The translations under genes were made by a program, and so were the position numbers. A stretch of DNA of 34,697 nt. Origin: Actinomycetota bacterium (GTDB lineage: Bacteria; Actinomycetota; Thermoleophilia; Gaiellales; Gaiellaceae). Positions 6,968 through 15,328 of the stretch are shown here, piece by piece (the stretch's first letter is position 1; every line of letters begins with the position of its first letter). The notes below the pieces were generated by a model that searched no databases, was not told the DNA's origin, and was given only the letters and a program-made list of their open reading frames with translations. The DNA lies in the NCBI GenBank assembly GCA_005888365.1, contig VAWZ01000057.1:1169-35865 (forward strand), in the 5' to 3' direction.

Positions 6968-9034
6968 ATGGCCTCGGTCCTCACCATCCTCGAGGGCTCG
7001 ACCTTCTGCATCTGCGACGACCGGGGAGACATAGCCGCCGACACGAGCGGCTTCTTCGCTGCCGACACGCGCTTCCTCTCGCGGCTCGTCCTCCGCCTCG
7101 ACGGCTCGCGCCCGCTGCTGCTCTCGTCGGGCCGCGTGCAGCACTTCTCCGCTTCGTTCTTCCTGCGAAACGCGAATACCGGCGCGCTGCCGCACGACGC
7201 GATCTCGATCGCCCGGGAGCGCTTCGTCGGAACGGGCATGCAGGAGCACATCGCCGTGCGGAATGTCAGCATGGCCCGACTCGAGTTCGAGCTCTCTGTC
7301 GAGCTCGAGGCCGATTTCGCCGACATCCTCACGGTCAAGAACCACGACTTCTCGCTCGGCGACCCGACACAGGCGGTTCCCCTGCCGCTTCCCGCTCCGA
7401 GGCGTCATGACGAGAGCCGAGAGCACATCGTGATCGAGGACCCGGCTGGAGACCTGCGAACACAGGTCGTGCTGTCCCGGCCTGGGCGGATGAACGGCGA
7501 CGCGGTGGCCTTCGACGTCGCGCTCGATCCCCACGAGAGCTGGGAGTTGACGATGGACGTCCTGCCCGTGATGGGCGAGCAGGTCGCGGAGCCTGACGCG
7601 AGCGAGCGGCTCGAGGGAGAGCGCGAGACGCTCGGGGACGTGGCTGCCGCCTGGGCGCTCCGCGTCCCCAAGCTACGCGGGGGGTGGGAAGGCCTCCGCC
7701 GTGCGTTCGATCGCTCGATCGTCGACCTCGGGGCGCTCCGCATGCGCGCAGGCCAGGACCGGCGCCCGCTCTTCGCCGCGGGCATGCCGTGGTTCATGAC
7801 CGTCTTCGGCCGCGACACGGCGATCACCTCGCTCCAGACGTTGCTGCTCGGGCCCGAGCTCGCCATCGGCGCGCTCGACGCGCTCGCCGAGCTGCAGGCG
7901 CTCGAGGACGACCCGGCGATCGATGCCGAGCCGGGAAAGATCGTCCACGAGGTGCGGAGCGGGCGCGCAGCCGACACCTGGTTCGCGCGCTACTACGGCT
8001 CGGTCGACTCGACGCCGCTGTTCCTCGTGCTCCTCTCCGAGACTTGGCGCTGGACCGACGACGACACGGTGCCTCTGCGGCTGCGCGAGCCCGCGTTGCG
8101 CGCGCTCGAGTGGATCGACCGCTATGGCGACTCGGACGGGGACGGCTTCGTCGAGTACCGGCGCCGCGCCGAGAACGGCCTGCTCAACCAGTCGTGGAAG
8201 GACTCGGGCGACTCGCAGCGCTTTCACGACGGCCGGCTGGCCGAAGCGCCGATCGCCCCGGTCGAGGTGCAGGGTTACGTCTACGAGGCGAAGCGGGGGA
8301 TGGCGGAGCTGGCCCGCGAGGTCTGGCGCGACCGCGAGCTCGCCGAGCGCCTCGAGCGAGAGGCCGCCGCGCTGCGCACCCGTTTCGACGAGGCGTTCTG
8401 GGTCGCAGAGCGGGGCGGATTCTACGCGCTCGCGCTCGACGCGAAGAAGGAGCGGGTCGATGCTCGGACCTCGAACATGGGCCACCTCCTGTGGAGCGGC
8501 ATCGTTCCCGAGGAGCGCGTCGGCGCCGTCGTCGATCAGCTTCTCTCGGAGCCCCTCTGGTCCGGCTGGGGCATCCGCACGATGGCGAGCGACGACGCGG
8601 CCTTCAGCCCCCTGAGCTATCACAACGGGACGGTCTGGCCACACGACACGGCCCTCGCCGTCTGGGGGCTCGTCCGTCACGGACAGATGGGCCCTGCTCG
8701 ACGGGTCGCACGTGGCCTGATCGAGGCGGCGGATCACTTCGACTGGTCTCTGCCGGAGGTCTTCGCCGGCTACGCGCGCGAGGAGACGCCGTTTCCGATC
8801 GCCTATCCGACGGCCGCGCGCCCGCAGGCATGGGCCGCGGGAACGCCGATACTCCTCGTGCGCCTACTGCTCGGGCTTTCACCCGACCGAGCGCGGCAGC
8901 GGCTGATGACGACCGTCGAGGACGACCTCCCGAGTTGGCTCGACGGGCTTCGCGTCGAGGGCATACGCGCGTTCGGGCGAAGCTGGAGCGTCGCGGTGGA
9001 GCGGGGGACCGTGGCAGTCTCCGAGGGGGCGTAG
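6968..9034 (+). CDS. Amylo-alpha-1,6-glucosidase (glycogen debranching-type) protein
   Basis: 688 residues. The N-terminal part (about 5-200) is the beta-rich domain found before bacterial glycogen-debranching-like glucosidases: LTILEGSTFCICDDRGDI, TSGFFAADTRFLSRLVLRLDG. From about residue 240 an (alpha/alpha)6 barrel follows, with PWFMTVFGRDTAITSLQTLL, ARYYGSVDSTPLFLVLL, ENGLLNQSWKDSGDS and SYHNGTVWPHDTALAVWGLV, motifs that carry the acid residues of this clan. Such enzymes cut alpha-1,6 branch glucose or related alpha-glucosides in the cytoplasm. The protein lacks the separate 4-alpha-glucanotransferase domain of the eukaryotic debrancher. Start ATG is 3 bases after the SDR stop. The pairing with a GT4 gene directly downstream suggests a shared role in storage or compatible-sugar metabolism (inference). 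Confidence 0.88.
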   Translation: MASVLTILEGSTFCICDDRGDIAADTSGFFAADTRFLSRLVLRLDGSRPLLLSSGRVQHFSASFFLRNANTGALPHDAISIARERFVGTGMQEHIAVRNVSMARLEFELSVELEADFADILTVKNHDFSLGDPTQAVPLPLPAPRRHDESREHIVIEDPAGDLRTQVVLSRPGRMNGDAVAFDVALDPHESWELTMDVLPVMGEQVAEPDASERLEGERETLGDVAAAWALRVPKLRGGWEGLRRAFDRSIVDLGALRMRAGQDRRPLFAAGMPWFMTVFGRDTAITSLQTLLLGPELAIGALDALAELQALEDDPAIDAEPGKIVHEVRSGRAADTWFARYYGSVDSTPLFLVLLSETWRWTDDDTVPLRLREPALRALEWIDRYGDSDGDGFVEYRRRAENGLLNQSWKDSGDSQRFHDGRLAEAPIAPVEVQGYVYEAKRGMAELAREVWRDRELAERLEREAAALRTRFDEAFWVAERGGFYALALDAKKERVDARTSNMGHLLWSGIVPEERVGAVVDQLLSEPLWSGWGIRTMASDDAAFSPLSYHNGTVWPHDTALAVWGLVRHGQMGPARRVARGLIEAADHFDWSLPEVFAGYAREETPFPIAYPTAARPQAWAAGTPILLVRLLLGLSPDRARQRLMTTVEDDLPSWLDGLRVEGIRAFGRSWSVAVERGTVAVSEGA

Positions 9035-9064
9035 CGTCCAACCAGCGGCCTCCAGGAGGCAGAC

Positions 9065-10111
9065 GTGAAAGTCGGGCTCATCTGTCCAGTGTGGTTTCCG
9101 GTCCCTCCCGAGGCGTACGGAGGGATCGAGCGCGTCGTCGCGCTGCTCGCGGACGGGCTCGTCGCCGACGGGCACGACGTGACGCTCTTCGCCTCGGGCG
9201 AGTCGCAGACGCGCGCGAGGCTCGACGCCGTGTTCCCGACTGCCCCGAGCGAGTGGATCGGTCATACGTTCTGGGAGCTTCGGCACATGATCTTTGCCCT
9301 CCGCCGGTCGCGCGAGTTCGACATCGTGCACGATCACACCGGCCTGCTCGGGCTCGCGCTGGGCGGATTGCTCGACGTGCCTTTCTGCCACACGGTCCAT
9401 GGACCGCTCGACGGCCTGCCAGGCTCGCTCTACGACGACGTCCTCTCGCTTTCCCCGCGTTCGAATCTGATCTCCATCTCGCTCAACCAGCGCTCTCCGA
9501 GGCCCTCGTTCCCGTGGATCGCCAACTGCCCGAACGCGCTCGACCTCTCGCTGTACCCGTTTCGTCGCAAGTCGGGGGGCGACTATCTCGTCTTCCTCGG
9601 ACGCATGAGTCCGGACAAGGGTGCTCACCGAGCGCTCGCGGTTGCGCTCGAGACCGGGCTTCCGCTCAAGATCGCCGCGAAGTGCCGCGAGCCCGCCGAG
9701 ATCCGGTACTTCGACGAGTTCGTGCGACCGCATCTCGGCGGCTCGATCGAGTACGTCGGCGAGGTTGGCCACGCCGACAAGGTCGAGCTCCTCATGGGCG
9801 CTCGCGCCCTCCTCTTTCCGATCGACTGGGAGGAGCCGTTCGGCCTCGTCGTGATCGAGGCCATGGCCTGCGGAACGCCTGTCATCTCGACGCGGCGAGG
9901 AGCCGTGCCCGAGATCGTCGAGCACGGCCGCACGGGGATCCTCGTCGACAACTACCGCGAGATGGAGGACCCGGCCGTCCTCGAGGAGGCCGACAAGCTC
10001 GACCCGGCAGTGCTCCGGCGTGAGATCGAGGAGCGCTTCTCGCCGGAGCACATGGTCGCCGACCACGTCGCCGCGTACGAGGCGACCATCGAGGCCGCCG
10101 CGACTGCGTGA
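9065..10111 (+). CDS. Glycosyltransferase family 4 protein
   Basis: 348 residues from GTG 9065 with aggagg 5 bases upstream. GT-B fold: N-terminal domain starts MKVGLICPVWFPVPPEAYGGIERVV with the Gly-Gly-x-E loop of GT4 enzymes and HDHTG near 89-93; the C-terminal domain has YLVFLGRMSPDKG (174-186) and FPIDWEEPFGLVVIEAMACGTPVI with the E-x7-E pair Glu257/Glu265 that binds the nucleotide sugar. Transfers a sugar from a nucleotide donor with retention. The acceptor is unknown; the adjacent debranching-type gene hints at glycogen or a glucoside solute. The ribosome site sits in a short palindrome (gcctcc-a-ggaggc, 9048-9060), which could hide it partly. The stop overlaps the MATE start as GTGA. 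Confidence 0.9.
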   Translation: MKVGLICPVWFPVPPEAYGGIERVVALLADGLVADGHDVTLFASGESQTRARLDAVFPTAPSEWIGHTFWELRHMIFALRRSREFDIVHDHTGLLGLALGGLLDVPFCHTVHGPLDGLPGSLYDDVLSLSPRSNLISISLNQRSPRPSFPWIANCPNALDLSLYPFRRKSGGDYLVFLGRMSPDKGAHRALAVALETGLPLKIAAKCREPAEIRYFDEFVRPHLGGSIEYVGEVGHADKVELLMGARALLFPIDWEEPFGLVVIEAMACGTPVISTRRGAVPEIVEHGRTGILVDNYREMEDPAVLEEADKLDPAVLRREIEERFSPEHMVADHVAAYEATIEAAATA

Positions 10112-11412
10112 CTGTTCGCTCCAAGTACGACGGGGAGATCCTGCGTCTGGCGCTCCCGGCGCTCGGAGCGCTCGCCGCCGAGCCGCTCTACCTCCTCGTC
10201 GACACGGCGATCGTAGGGCACCTCGGGCGGCCACAGCTCGCCGCGCTCGGGATCGCCGCCACCATCCTGGGCGCGGTCTTTGCGATCTTCAACTTCCTCC
10301 AGTACGGAACGACTGCACAGGTCGCTCGCGCAGGTGGAGCGGGCGAGGCGGCGGCTGCGCGGAGGCTGGGTGCGCAGGCGGTCTGGCTCTCCCTCTCGTT
10401 CGGAGTCGTCGTCGCGGCGCTCGTCGCCGCACTGGCCGAGCCGTTCGTCGACCTCATGGGCGGCGAGGACGGAACCGCGTCCTACGCCGTGACCTACCTC
10501 CGCATCGCCGCGGTCGGGTTGCCCGCGGCCTTTCTCGCGCTCGGCGGGCAGGGCTATCTGCGCGGGATCTCGGATCTCAAGACGCCGCTCGTCATCGTCG
10601 TCCTCGGAAATGCGGTCAACGTCGTGCTCGAGGTCCTGTTCGTCTACGGGCTCGACTGGGGAATCCGCGGCTCGGCGTGGGGCACTGCGATCGCGCAGCT
10701 GGGAATGGGGGTCGGTTTCATCGCGGTCATCCTGCGCGGGCTACACGCGGGTGAGGCGCGGCCGGTGCTAGCGCTCGCCCGACGCGTGCTGTCGCTCGGG
10801 AAGTGGATCTTTCTGCGCACGAGCGCGCTCATGAGCTCGTTCGTCCTCGCAGGTGCGGTGGCGACCCGGTTCGGAGATGCGGCGATCGGTGCGCATCAGG
10901 TCGCGTTCGAGCTCTTCATCTTCCTCGCGCTGGTGCTCGACTCGCTCGCCATCGCGGGGCAGATCATCGTCGCGAGGGAGCTCGGAGGCGGCCGACCGGA
11001 CGACGCCTACGCAGCAGGCGAGCGGATGATCTGGCTCTCGGTCGCGGCTGGCACTGCCTTCGCCGGAGTGATGCTCGCTCTCGCCGGAGTGCTCCCGAAG
11101 GCGTTCACCGGCGACGACGCGGTCCTCGACCAGACCGCGCTCCTGTGGCCTCTCTTCGCACTCATGCAGCCGCTCAACGGCGCGGTCTTCGCGCTCGACG
11201 GCATCCTGATTGGCGCCGGCGACGGGCCGTTCCTCGCCGGCTCGATGGTTGCCGCGTTCTGCGCTTGCGCGGCCGTACTGCTCGCCGCTCTCGCCGGAGA
11301 CTGGGGGATCCGGGGGGTCTGGGCCGCGCTCGTGGTGCTGATCCTCGTGCGCCTGACCGCGATGACCGCGCGCTTCCGGCGGGGCCGCTGGCTCGTGACG
11401 GGCTGGGCGTGA
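10108..11412 (+). CDS. MATE family efflux transporter (DinF-like)
   Basis: 434 residues with about 12 hydrophobic helices. The N-terminus reads ILRLALPALGALAAEPLYLLVDTAIVGHLG, the hallmark of the DinF branch of MATE exporters (P-x-x-x-x-x-A-E-P-L-Y-x-L-V-D-T-A-x-V-G), and the second half repeats the layout (AFELFIFLALVLDSLAIAGQ). These inner-membrane proteins export cationic drugs or metabolites in exchange for protons or sodium. The GTG start overlaps the GT4 stop by four bases and its own stop overlaps the next GTG in the same way, so all three are translated in a coupled fashion. Substrate unknown. Confidence 0.92.
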   Translation: MTVRSKYDGEILRLALPALGALAAEPLYLLVDTAIVGHLGRPQLAALGIAATILGAVFAIFNFLQYGTTAQVARAGGAGEAAAARRLGAQAVWLSLSFGVVVAALVAALAEPFVDLMGGEDGTASYAVTYLRIAAVGLPAAFLALGGQGYLRGISDLKTPLVIVVLGNAVNVVLEVLFVYGLDWGIRGSAWGTAIAQLGMGVGFIAVILRGLHAGEARPVLALARRVLSLGKWIFLRTSALMSSFVLAGAVATRFGDAAIGAHQVAFELFIFLALVLDSLAIAGQIIVARELGGGRPDDAYAAGERMIWLSVAAGTAFAGVMLALAGVLPKAFTGDDAVLDQTALLWPLFALMQPLNGAVFALDGILIGAGDGPFLAGSMVAAFCACAAVLLAALAGDWGIRGVWAALVVLILVRLTAMTARFRRGRWLVTGWA

Positions 11413-11762
11413 ACGTCCTCGGAGGAGAGCTCGAGCCTTGCTCCGTCGATCCGGTGACGGGCTTCTACCGTGACGGGTACTGCCGCACCGGCTCGGATCC
11501 CGGGTTGCACGTCGTCTGCGCCGTCATGACCAATGAGTTCCTCCAGCTCACACGCTCACGTGGCAACGACCTGATCACGCCGAGGCCGGAGCGGCTGTTT
11601 CCGGGGCTCGTCCCCGGCGACCGCTGGTGCGTCGTCGCCGCACGCTGGGCCGAGGCGCTCGAAGCGGGAGTTGCCCCACCGGTCGTCCTCGAGGCGACAC
11701 ACGCGTCCGTGCTCGAGTTCGTCTCGATGGCCGATCTCGAGGCGCATACATTTGCAGAGTAG
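11409..11762 (+). CDS. DUF2237 family protein
   Basis: 117 residues from the GTG at 11409, which overlaps the MATE stop (GTGA). The sequence NVLGGELEPCSVDPVTGFYRDGYC, then HVVCAVMTNEFL, SRGNDLITPRPE, FPGLVPGDRWCVVAARW and APPVVLEATH are the successive conserved blocks of DUF2237. Cys residues in EPCS, DGYC, HVVCAV and DRWCVV are typical of the family and could bind metal or form disulfides. The function of DUF2237 is unknown; members are small cytoplasmic proteins. It ends the plus-strand unit and converges with the PPOX gene 6 bases away. The longer open frame upstream is only a shadow of the MATE gene. Confidence 0.88.
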   Translation: MNVLGGELEPCSVDPVTGFYRDGYCRTGSDPGLHVVCAVMTNEFLQLTRSRGNDLITPRPERLFPGLVPGDRWCVVAARWAEALEAGVAPPVVLEATHASVLEFVSMADLEAHTFAE

Positions 11763-11768
11763 GACCGC

Positions 11769-12224
11769 TCACTCGAAGACCCAGTCCGTGCGGTAGCCGA
11801 CGGTCGCGTATGCCCAGGCTTGCACTCGGCGTGGTCGTACGCGGAACACGAGGTCGCCCTCGACGAAGATCGTCGCTCGTTCGCCCGAATCGGGTGCGAC
11901 GTACTTCTCCGAGTACGCGCGGTCGATACGGGCGAGCTCGTCCGAGTCGTCGACCACCTCTGCGCGTCCGCGGACGATGATCGGGTCGGCGCCGTCGCCG
12001 TTGACGAGGACGATCGCCGGCTGCCGTGAGAGGTTTCGCGCCTTCCGGCTCGAGGCCTTCGTCGTGAAGTACAGGCGCTCTCCATCCCACCAGAACCACA
12101 CGGGGACGGCGTCGGGAACCCCGCCGGGGCTCGCGGTTGCGACCCAGATCTCGCGCATGCACCGCAAGCGCCGGTCGATCGAGCTCCACGCGAGATGTCC
12201 CTGCGTACGGCGCTCGTCGCTCAC
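11769..12224 (-). CDS. Pyridoxamine 5'-phosphate oxidase family (PPOX/F420-type) protein
   Basis: 151 residues. Split-barrel flavin/F420-binding fold: REIWVATASPGGVPDAVPVWFWWDGERLYFTT followed by SSRKARNLSRQPAIVLVNGDG is the standard strand order of this superfamily, with a Lys/Arg pair (RKARNL) for the cofactor phosphate. In actinobacteria such proteins often use F420 rather than FMN; which one cannot be decided here. They are cytoplasmic reductases of biliverdin-like or other conjugated compounds, or of unknown role. The GTG start at 12224 has aggaggaag about 8-9 bases upstream. It is divergent from the sugar ABC operon; the 108-base gap must hold both promoters. Confidence 0.85.
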   Translation of the reverse strand: MSDERRTQGHLAWSSIDRRLRCMREIWVATASPGGVPDAVPVWFWWDGERLYFTTKASSRKARNLSRQPAIVLVNGDGADPIIVRGRAEVVDDSDELARIDRAYSEKYVAPDSGERATIFVEGDLVFRVRPRRVQAWAYATVGYRTDWVFE

Positions 12225-12332
12225 GTCGTTTCTTCCTCCTTCTACCTCGCTCGAGCGCGTATCCTTCTGTCACCCGCCGGAGACAATTGGCTGCGGGATA
12301 GACAACGGCATTTCGAGCAGGGAGGTGTGCCG
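12225..12332. promoter_or_regulatory. Divergent control region of PPOX gene and sugar ABC operon
   Basis: This 108-base gap holds the ribosome site of the minus-strand PPOX gene at its left end and gggagg for the plus-strand binding-protein gene at its right end. A 10-bp palindrome, cgctcgagcg (12248-12257), has the central CG typical of LacI-family operators, but similar strings are common in this genome. No sure -35/-10 pair is seen. Confidence 0.3.
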
Positions 12333-13506
12333 ATGCGCAGAGCATTCGCAGCGTCTGTGGCGTTGCTGAGTCTCGCGCTGTTCACTCTTGTAATCGTCGC
12401 TTCGAGCGCGCAGGCGCGGTCGGAGCGGATGGTCGGCCGGGAAGGACGAGGACGACCTGCTGCAGTCGGTCGTCAACACTTTCAATTCGACCCACTCGAC
12501 AATCCACGTCGACTACTCGGTGATCAACGGCGACTACTCGACGGCGATGACGGCCCGCTTCGCCGCCCACAATCCGCCGGACGTGTTCTACGTCGATTCG
12601 AGCGTTGCACCGTCGTGGATCAAGCAAGGCGTGCTCCAGCCGCTGAACACCTACATCAAGAAGAGCAAGTACGACACGACCAAGTTCTACCCGGGCCTGC
12701 TCAGCGCGTTCAAGGTCGGGAAGACGATCTACGGGTTCCCGAAGGACTGGTCCCCGCTCGCGACCGAGATCAACTCCGCGATGTTCGCCAAGGCCGGGAT
12801 CAGCAGTCCGCCGCGTACCTGGGCTCAGCTGACGGCGGATGCAAAGAAGCTCGCATCGTCGGGCGCGGTGCCCGGTGGCAAGCCGATTTGCCTCCCGCCC
12901 GACTGGGCGCGGATGCTCGCGTTCGTCTTCCAGAACAAGGGCTCGCTCGCGAGCGTGCAATCGCCCGCGGTCACGGCAGCGGTGAACTACTACGTCGGGC
13001 TGCTCAAGCAGGGGCTTGCTGCGACTCCGACCCAGCTCGGCGTCGGCTGGCCGGGTGAGGCGCTGGGCAAGGAGAAGGCCGCGATCATCTTCGAGGGCAA
13101 CTGGTTGCTCCCGTACATGAAGTCGACCTTCCCGACGGTGCACTACGGCGTCGCCCCGATGGTGAAGGGCAAGGTCAACGGCAACCTGGGCTTCACGGTG
13201 TCCTACTCGCTGGCGAAGGACTCGAAGAACAAGCAGGCCGCCTGGACCTTGCTCAGCTGGCTGACGGGCAAGAAGGGGATGACGCTCTGGATGTCGAAGG
13301 GGCTCGCGCTTCCGTCCCGCTCCGACGTCAAGGCGATCGGCGGTCGCAAGCCGTTCCTCGCCGCGGGGCCGTTCGCGCACGGTTGGGGTTTTCCCAACTT
13401 CTCGACCACCATCACGGTCATGAACAACGACCTCCAGGCAGTGATCAACGGCAGCATGACGACGGCTCAGATGCTGGCCGACGTCAGCAAGTCGCTCAAG
13501 GGCTAA
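12333..13506 (+). pseudogene. Sugar ABC transporter substrate-binding protein, frame-broken
   Basis: The ATG at 12333 follows gggaggtgtgccg (good ribosome site) and starts a signal peptide: MRRAFAASVALLSLALFTLV, then SSAQA. Right after the cleavage region the reading frame changes: from about 12405-12424 the protein continues one frame over as SGWSAGKDEDDLLQSVVNTFN and stays open to 13506. The second part is a normal family 1 extracellular sugar-binding protein (PPDVFYVDSS, WLLPYMKSTFP, GFTVSYSLAKDSKNKQAAW, QAVINGSMTTAQ). The first beta strand of the mature protein (usually a V/I-T-x-x-F/W-W pattern) is also missing, so a short loss of 3n+2 bases fits better than a single inserted base. It should bind sugar outside the membrane for the permeases downstream. 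Real decay and assembly error are both possible. Confidence 0.8.
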
Positions 13507-13515
13507 ACGACGACG

Positions 13516-13559
13516 GGTCGGTCCTTCCGCGCGGCGAACGCCGCGTGGAAGGACCGGTC
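13516..13559 (+). promoter_or_regulatory. Strong intercistronic hairpin after the binding-protein gene
   Basis: Bases 13516-13535 pair with 13540-13559 around loop GAAC: a 20-bp stem with only G-T wobbles as exceptions (core ggtccttccgc on the left). It lies between the stop of the binding-protein gene and the first permease, where sugar ABC operons (as in malE-malF) often have a hairpin that protects the upstream mRNA and lowers downstream expression. No T-run follows, so stabiliser or attenuator is more likely than full terminator. Confidence 0.6.
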
Positions 13560-13564
13560 GTGAC

Positions 13565-14476
13565 ATGACGACCGCCACCGAGACGATCCCGGCCCCCAAA
13601 CGCGGCTCATTCTTCGGAGCACGCGTCCGCGAGGCCGGCTGGGGCTACGCCTTCGTGCTCCTGCCGATGGCGGTCTTCGGGGTCTTCTTCATCTACCCGC
13701 TCGTCTACGCGATCTACATCAGCTTCTTCGAGTGGGGGATCCTGGGGAAGGTCAAGGGCGTCGGCACCCAGAACTACCACACGCTCTACGACGACCAGAT
13801 CTTTCGGAGAGCGGTCAAGAACACGATCGAGTACACCGTTGTCGTCGTGCCGCTCGAGATGGCGCTCGGCCTGCTCATGGCGCTCGTCATCAACGCGAGG
13901 ATCCGCGGGAGGGCGTTCTTCCGCTCGGCGCTCTACTTCCCGTCCCTCGTGTCCTCGGCGGCGATCACGGCGATCGCGATCTACATCCTCAACGCCGACG
14001 GCTTGCTGAACAAGATCGTCGGCGGACATCGCTCCTGGTTCGGCGATCCGAGCACGGCGCTCTGGTCGATCGTGGGGCTGAACGCGTGGACCACGGCGGG
14101 CACGGTCATGCTCTTCTACCTCGCGGCGTTGCAGTCGATCCCGACGGACGTCTACGAAGCGTCCGCGCTCGACGGGACGGGCACCTGGCGCACCTTCTGG
14201 CGCATCACCTTCCCGTTGCTCAAGCCCGCGCACTTCTTCGTGCTCGTCGTCTTCGGGATCGGAGCGCTCAAGGTCTTCGACCAGGCGTTCATCGTCTCGG
14301 GCGGCACCGGAGGGCCGGTGTACTCCACGTACACCGCCGTCCTCTACATCTACAACGAGGCGTTCAAGAGCTCGAACTTCGGCGTCGCCGCGTCCGCGGG
14401 CGTCGTCCTCTTCGTCGCCATCCTCCTCCTCACCGTGATCCAGCGGGCCACGGTCGGCCGGGCGGAGATCGGCTGA
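13565..14476 (+). CDS. Sugar ABC transporter permease (MalF/UgpA type)
   Basis: 303 residues with six hydrophobic helices, starting after a basic N-tail (GYAFVLLPMAVFGVFFIYPLVYAIYISF). The EAA loop that docks to the ATPase is clear: EASALDGTGTWRTFWRITFPLLKP (E-A-x-x-x-D-G-x-x-x-W-x-x-F-x-x-I-x-x-P). Inner-membrane half of a carbohydrate importer of the CUT1 class, working with the second permease, the binding protein and the ATPase at the end of this operon. The ATG lies 5 bases after the intercistronic hairpin, and its stop overlaps the next start (TGATG). This subunit appears intact, unlike its two neighbours. Confidence 0.93.
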   Translation: MTTATETIPAPKRGSFFGARVREAGWGYAFVLLPMAVFGVFFIYPLVYAIYISFFEWGILGKVKGVGTQNYHTLYDDQIFRRAVKNTIEYTVVVVPLEMALGLLMALVINARIRGRAFFRSALYFPSLVSSAAITAIAIYILNADGLLNKIVGGHRSWFGDPSTALWSIVGLNAWTTAGTVMLFYLAALQSIPTDVYEASALDGTGTWRTFWRITFPLLKPAHFFVLVVFGIGALKVFDQAFIVSGGTGGPVYSTYTAVLYIYNEAFKSSNFGVAASAGVVLFVAILLLTVIQRATVGRAEIG

Positions 14477-15328
14477 TGCTCCAGACTTCCGTCGCCGCCG
14501 CCGAGCCGCTCATTCCGCATCGGGCGCGGTCGGAGGTCGCCCGCAGGCTCGTCGTCTACCTCCTGCTCGTGGCGATCGCCCTGCTCTTCTTCACCCCCTT
14601 CATCTGGTCGCTCTCGACGTCGTTCAAGACGCTTCCAGAGACCGTCTACTACAACCTGATCCCGCACCCGTTCACCGCGGCCGCGTGGAAGAGCGTGTGG
14701 ACGGAATACGACTTCAAGCGCTACGCCCTCAACAGCCTCTTCCTCGCGGTCACCGTCACGGTCATCAACCTGTTCCTCGCCTCGCTCGGCGGTTACGCGT
14801 TCGCGCGACTGCGGTTCCCGGGCCGTGAGCTCCTCTTCCTGCTCGTGCTCGGGACGTTGATGATCCCCGACCAGCTGCGCCTCATCCCGGTGTTCGTTAT
14901 GCGGGAACTTCTCCGGCTACATCCTGATCAACCTGGTGACAGCCGTGAACCTGTTCTTCATGCGGCAGTACTTCCTCACCATTCCGAAGGACTTCGAGGA
15001 GGCGGCGAAGCTCGACGGCGCCGGGTATTTCAAGACCTTCTGGCGCGTGATGTTGCCACTCGCCGGGCCTGCGATCGCGGCGCTCGCGATCCTCCAGTTC
15101 CAGGGGACGTGGAACGACTTCTTCTGGCCGCTCATCCTCTTCGGGCAGGGCAACGAGCACCTGTACACGATGCAACTCGGTCTCGCGCAGTTCACTCTGA
15201 CGTACCAGACGCAATGGCCCCTGTTGATGGCCGGGAGCATCCTCGCAATCTTGCCGATCCTGGTCATCTTCCTCATCTTCCAGCGCTTCTTCATCGCCGG
15301 CGTGACGGCGGCAGGGATCAAGGGATGA
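14476..15328 (+). pseudogene. Sugar ABC transporter permease (MalG/UgpE type), frame-broken
   Basis: Starts at ATG 14476, overlapping the previous stop. The first part (MLQTSVAAAEPL, then VYLLLVAIALLFFTPFIWSLSTSFK through DQLRLIPVFVM) is a typical MalG-type N-terminus. At about 14899-14903 the frame shifts by one and continues as GNFSGYILINLVTAVNLFFM, then FEEAAKLDGAGYFKTFWRVMLPLAGP (the EAA loop) to the stop at 15326-15328. The usual linker of about seven residues between the P-V-F-V-M helix end and the following helix is absent, so again a small loss (3n+2 bases) rather than one extra base is likely. If real, the importer cannot be assembled. Its stop overlaps the next ATG (ATGA). Confidence 0.82.

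Noticed and set aside
7684-10023. Long plus-strand open frame of 779 codons across the debranching and GT4 genes
   Set aside because: It is an Arg/Ala/Pro-rich shadow in another frame of two well-recognised genes, caused by high GC.
8879-10234. Minus-strand open frame opposite the GT4 gene
   Set aside because: Composition is that of an antisense shadow and no domain is seen; the plus-strand GT4 motifs are clear.
12248-12257. Palindrome cgctcgagcg as a LacI operator of the ABC operon
   Set aside because: Strings with ctcgag and gctcgagc are very common in this sequence, so the site has little weight on its own.
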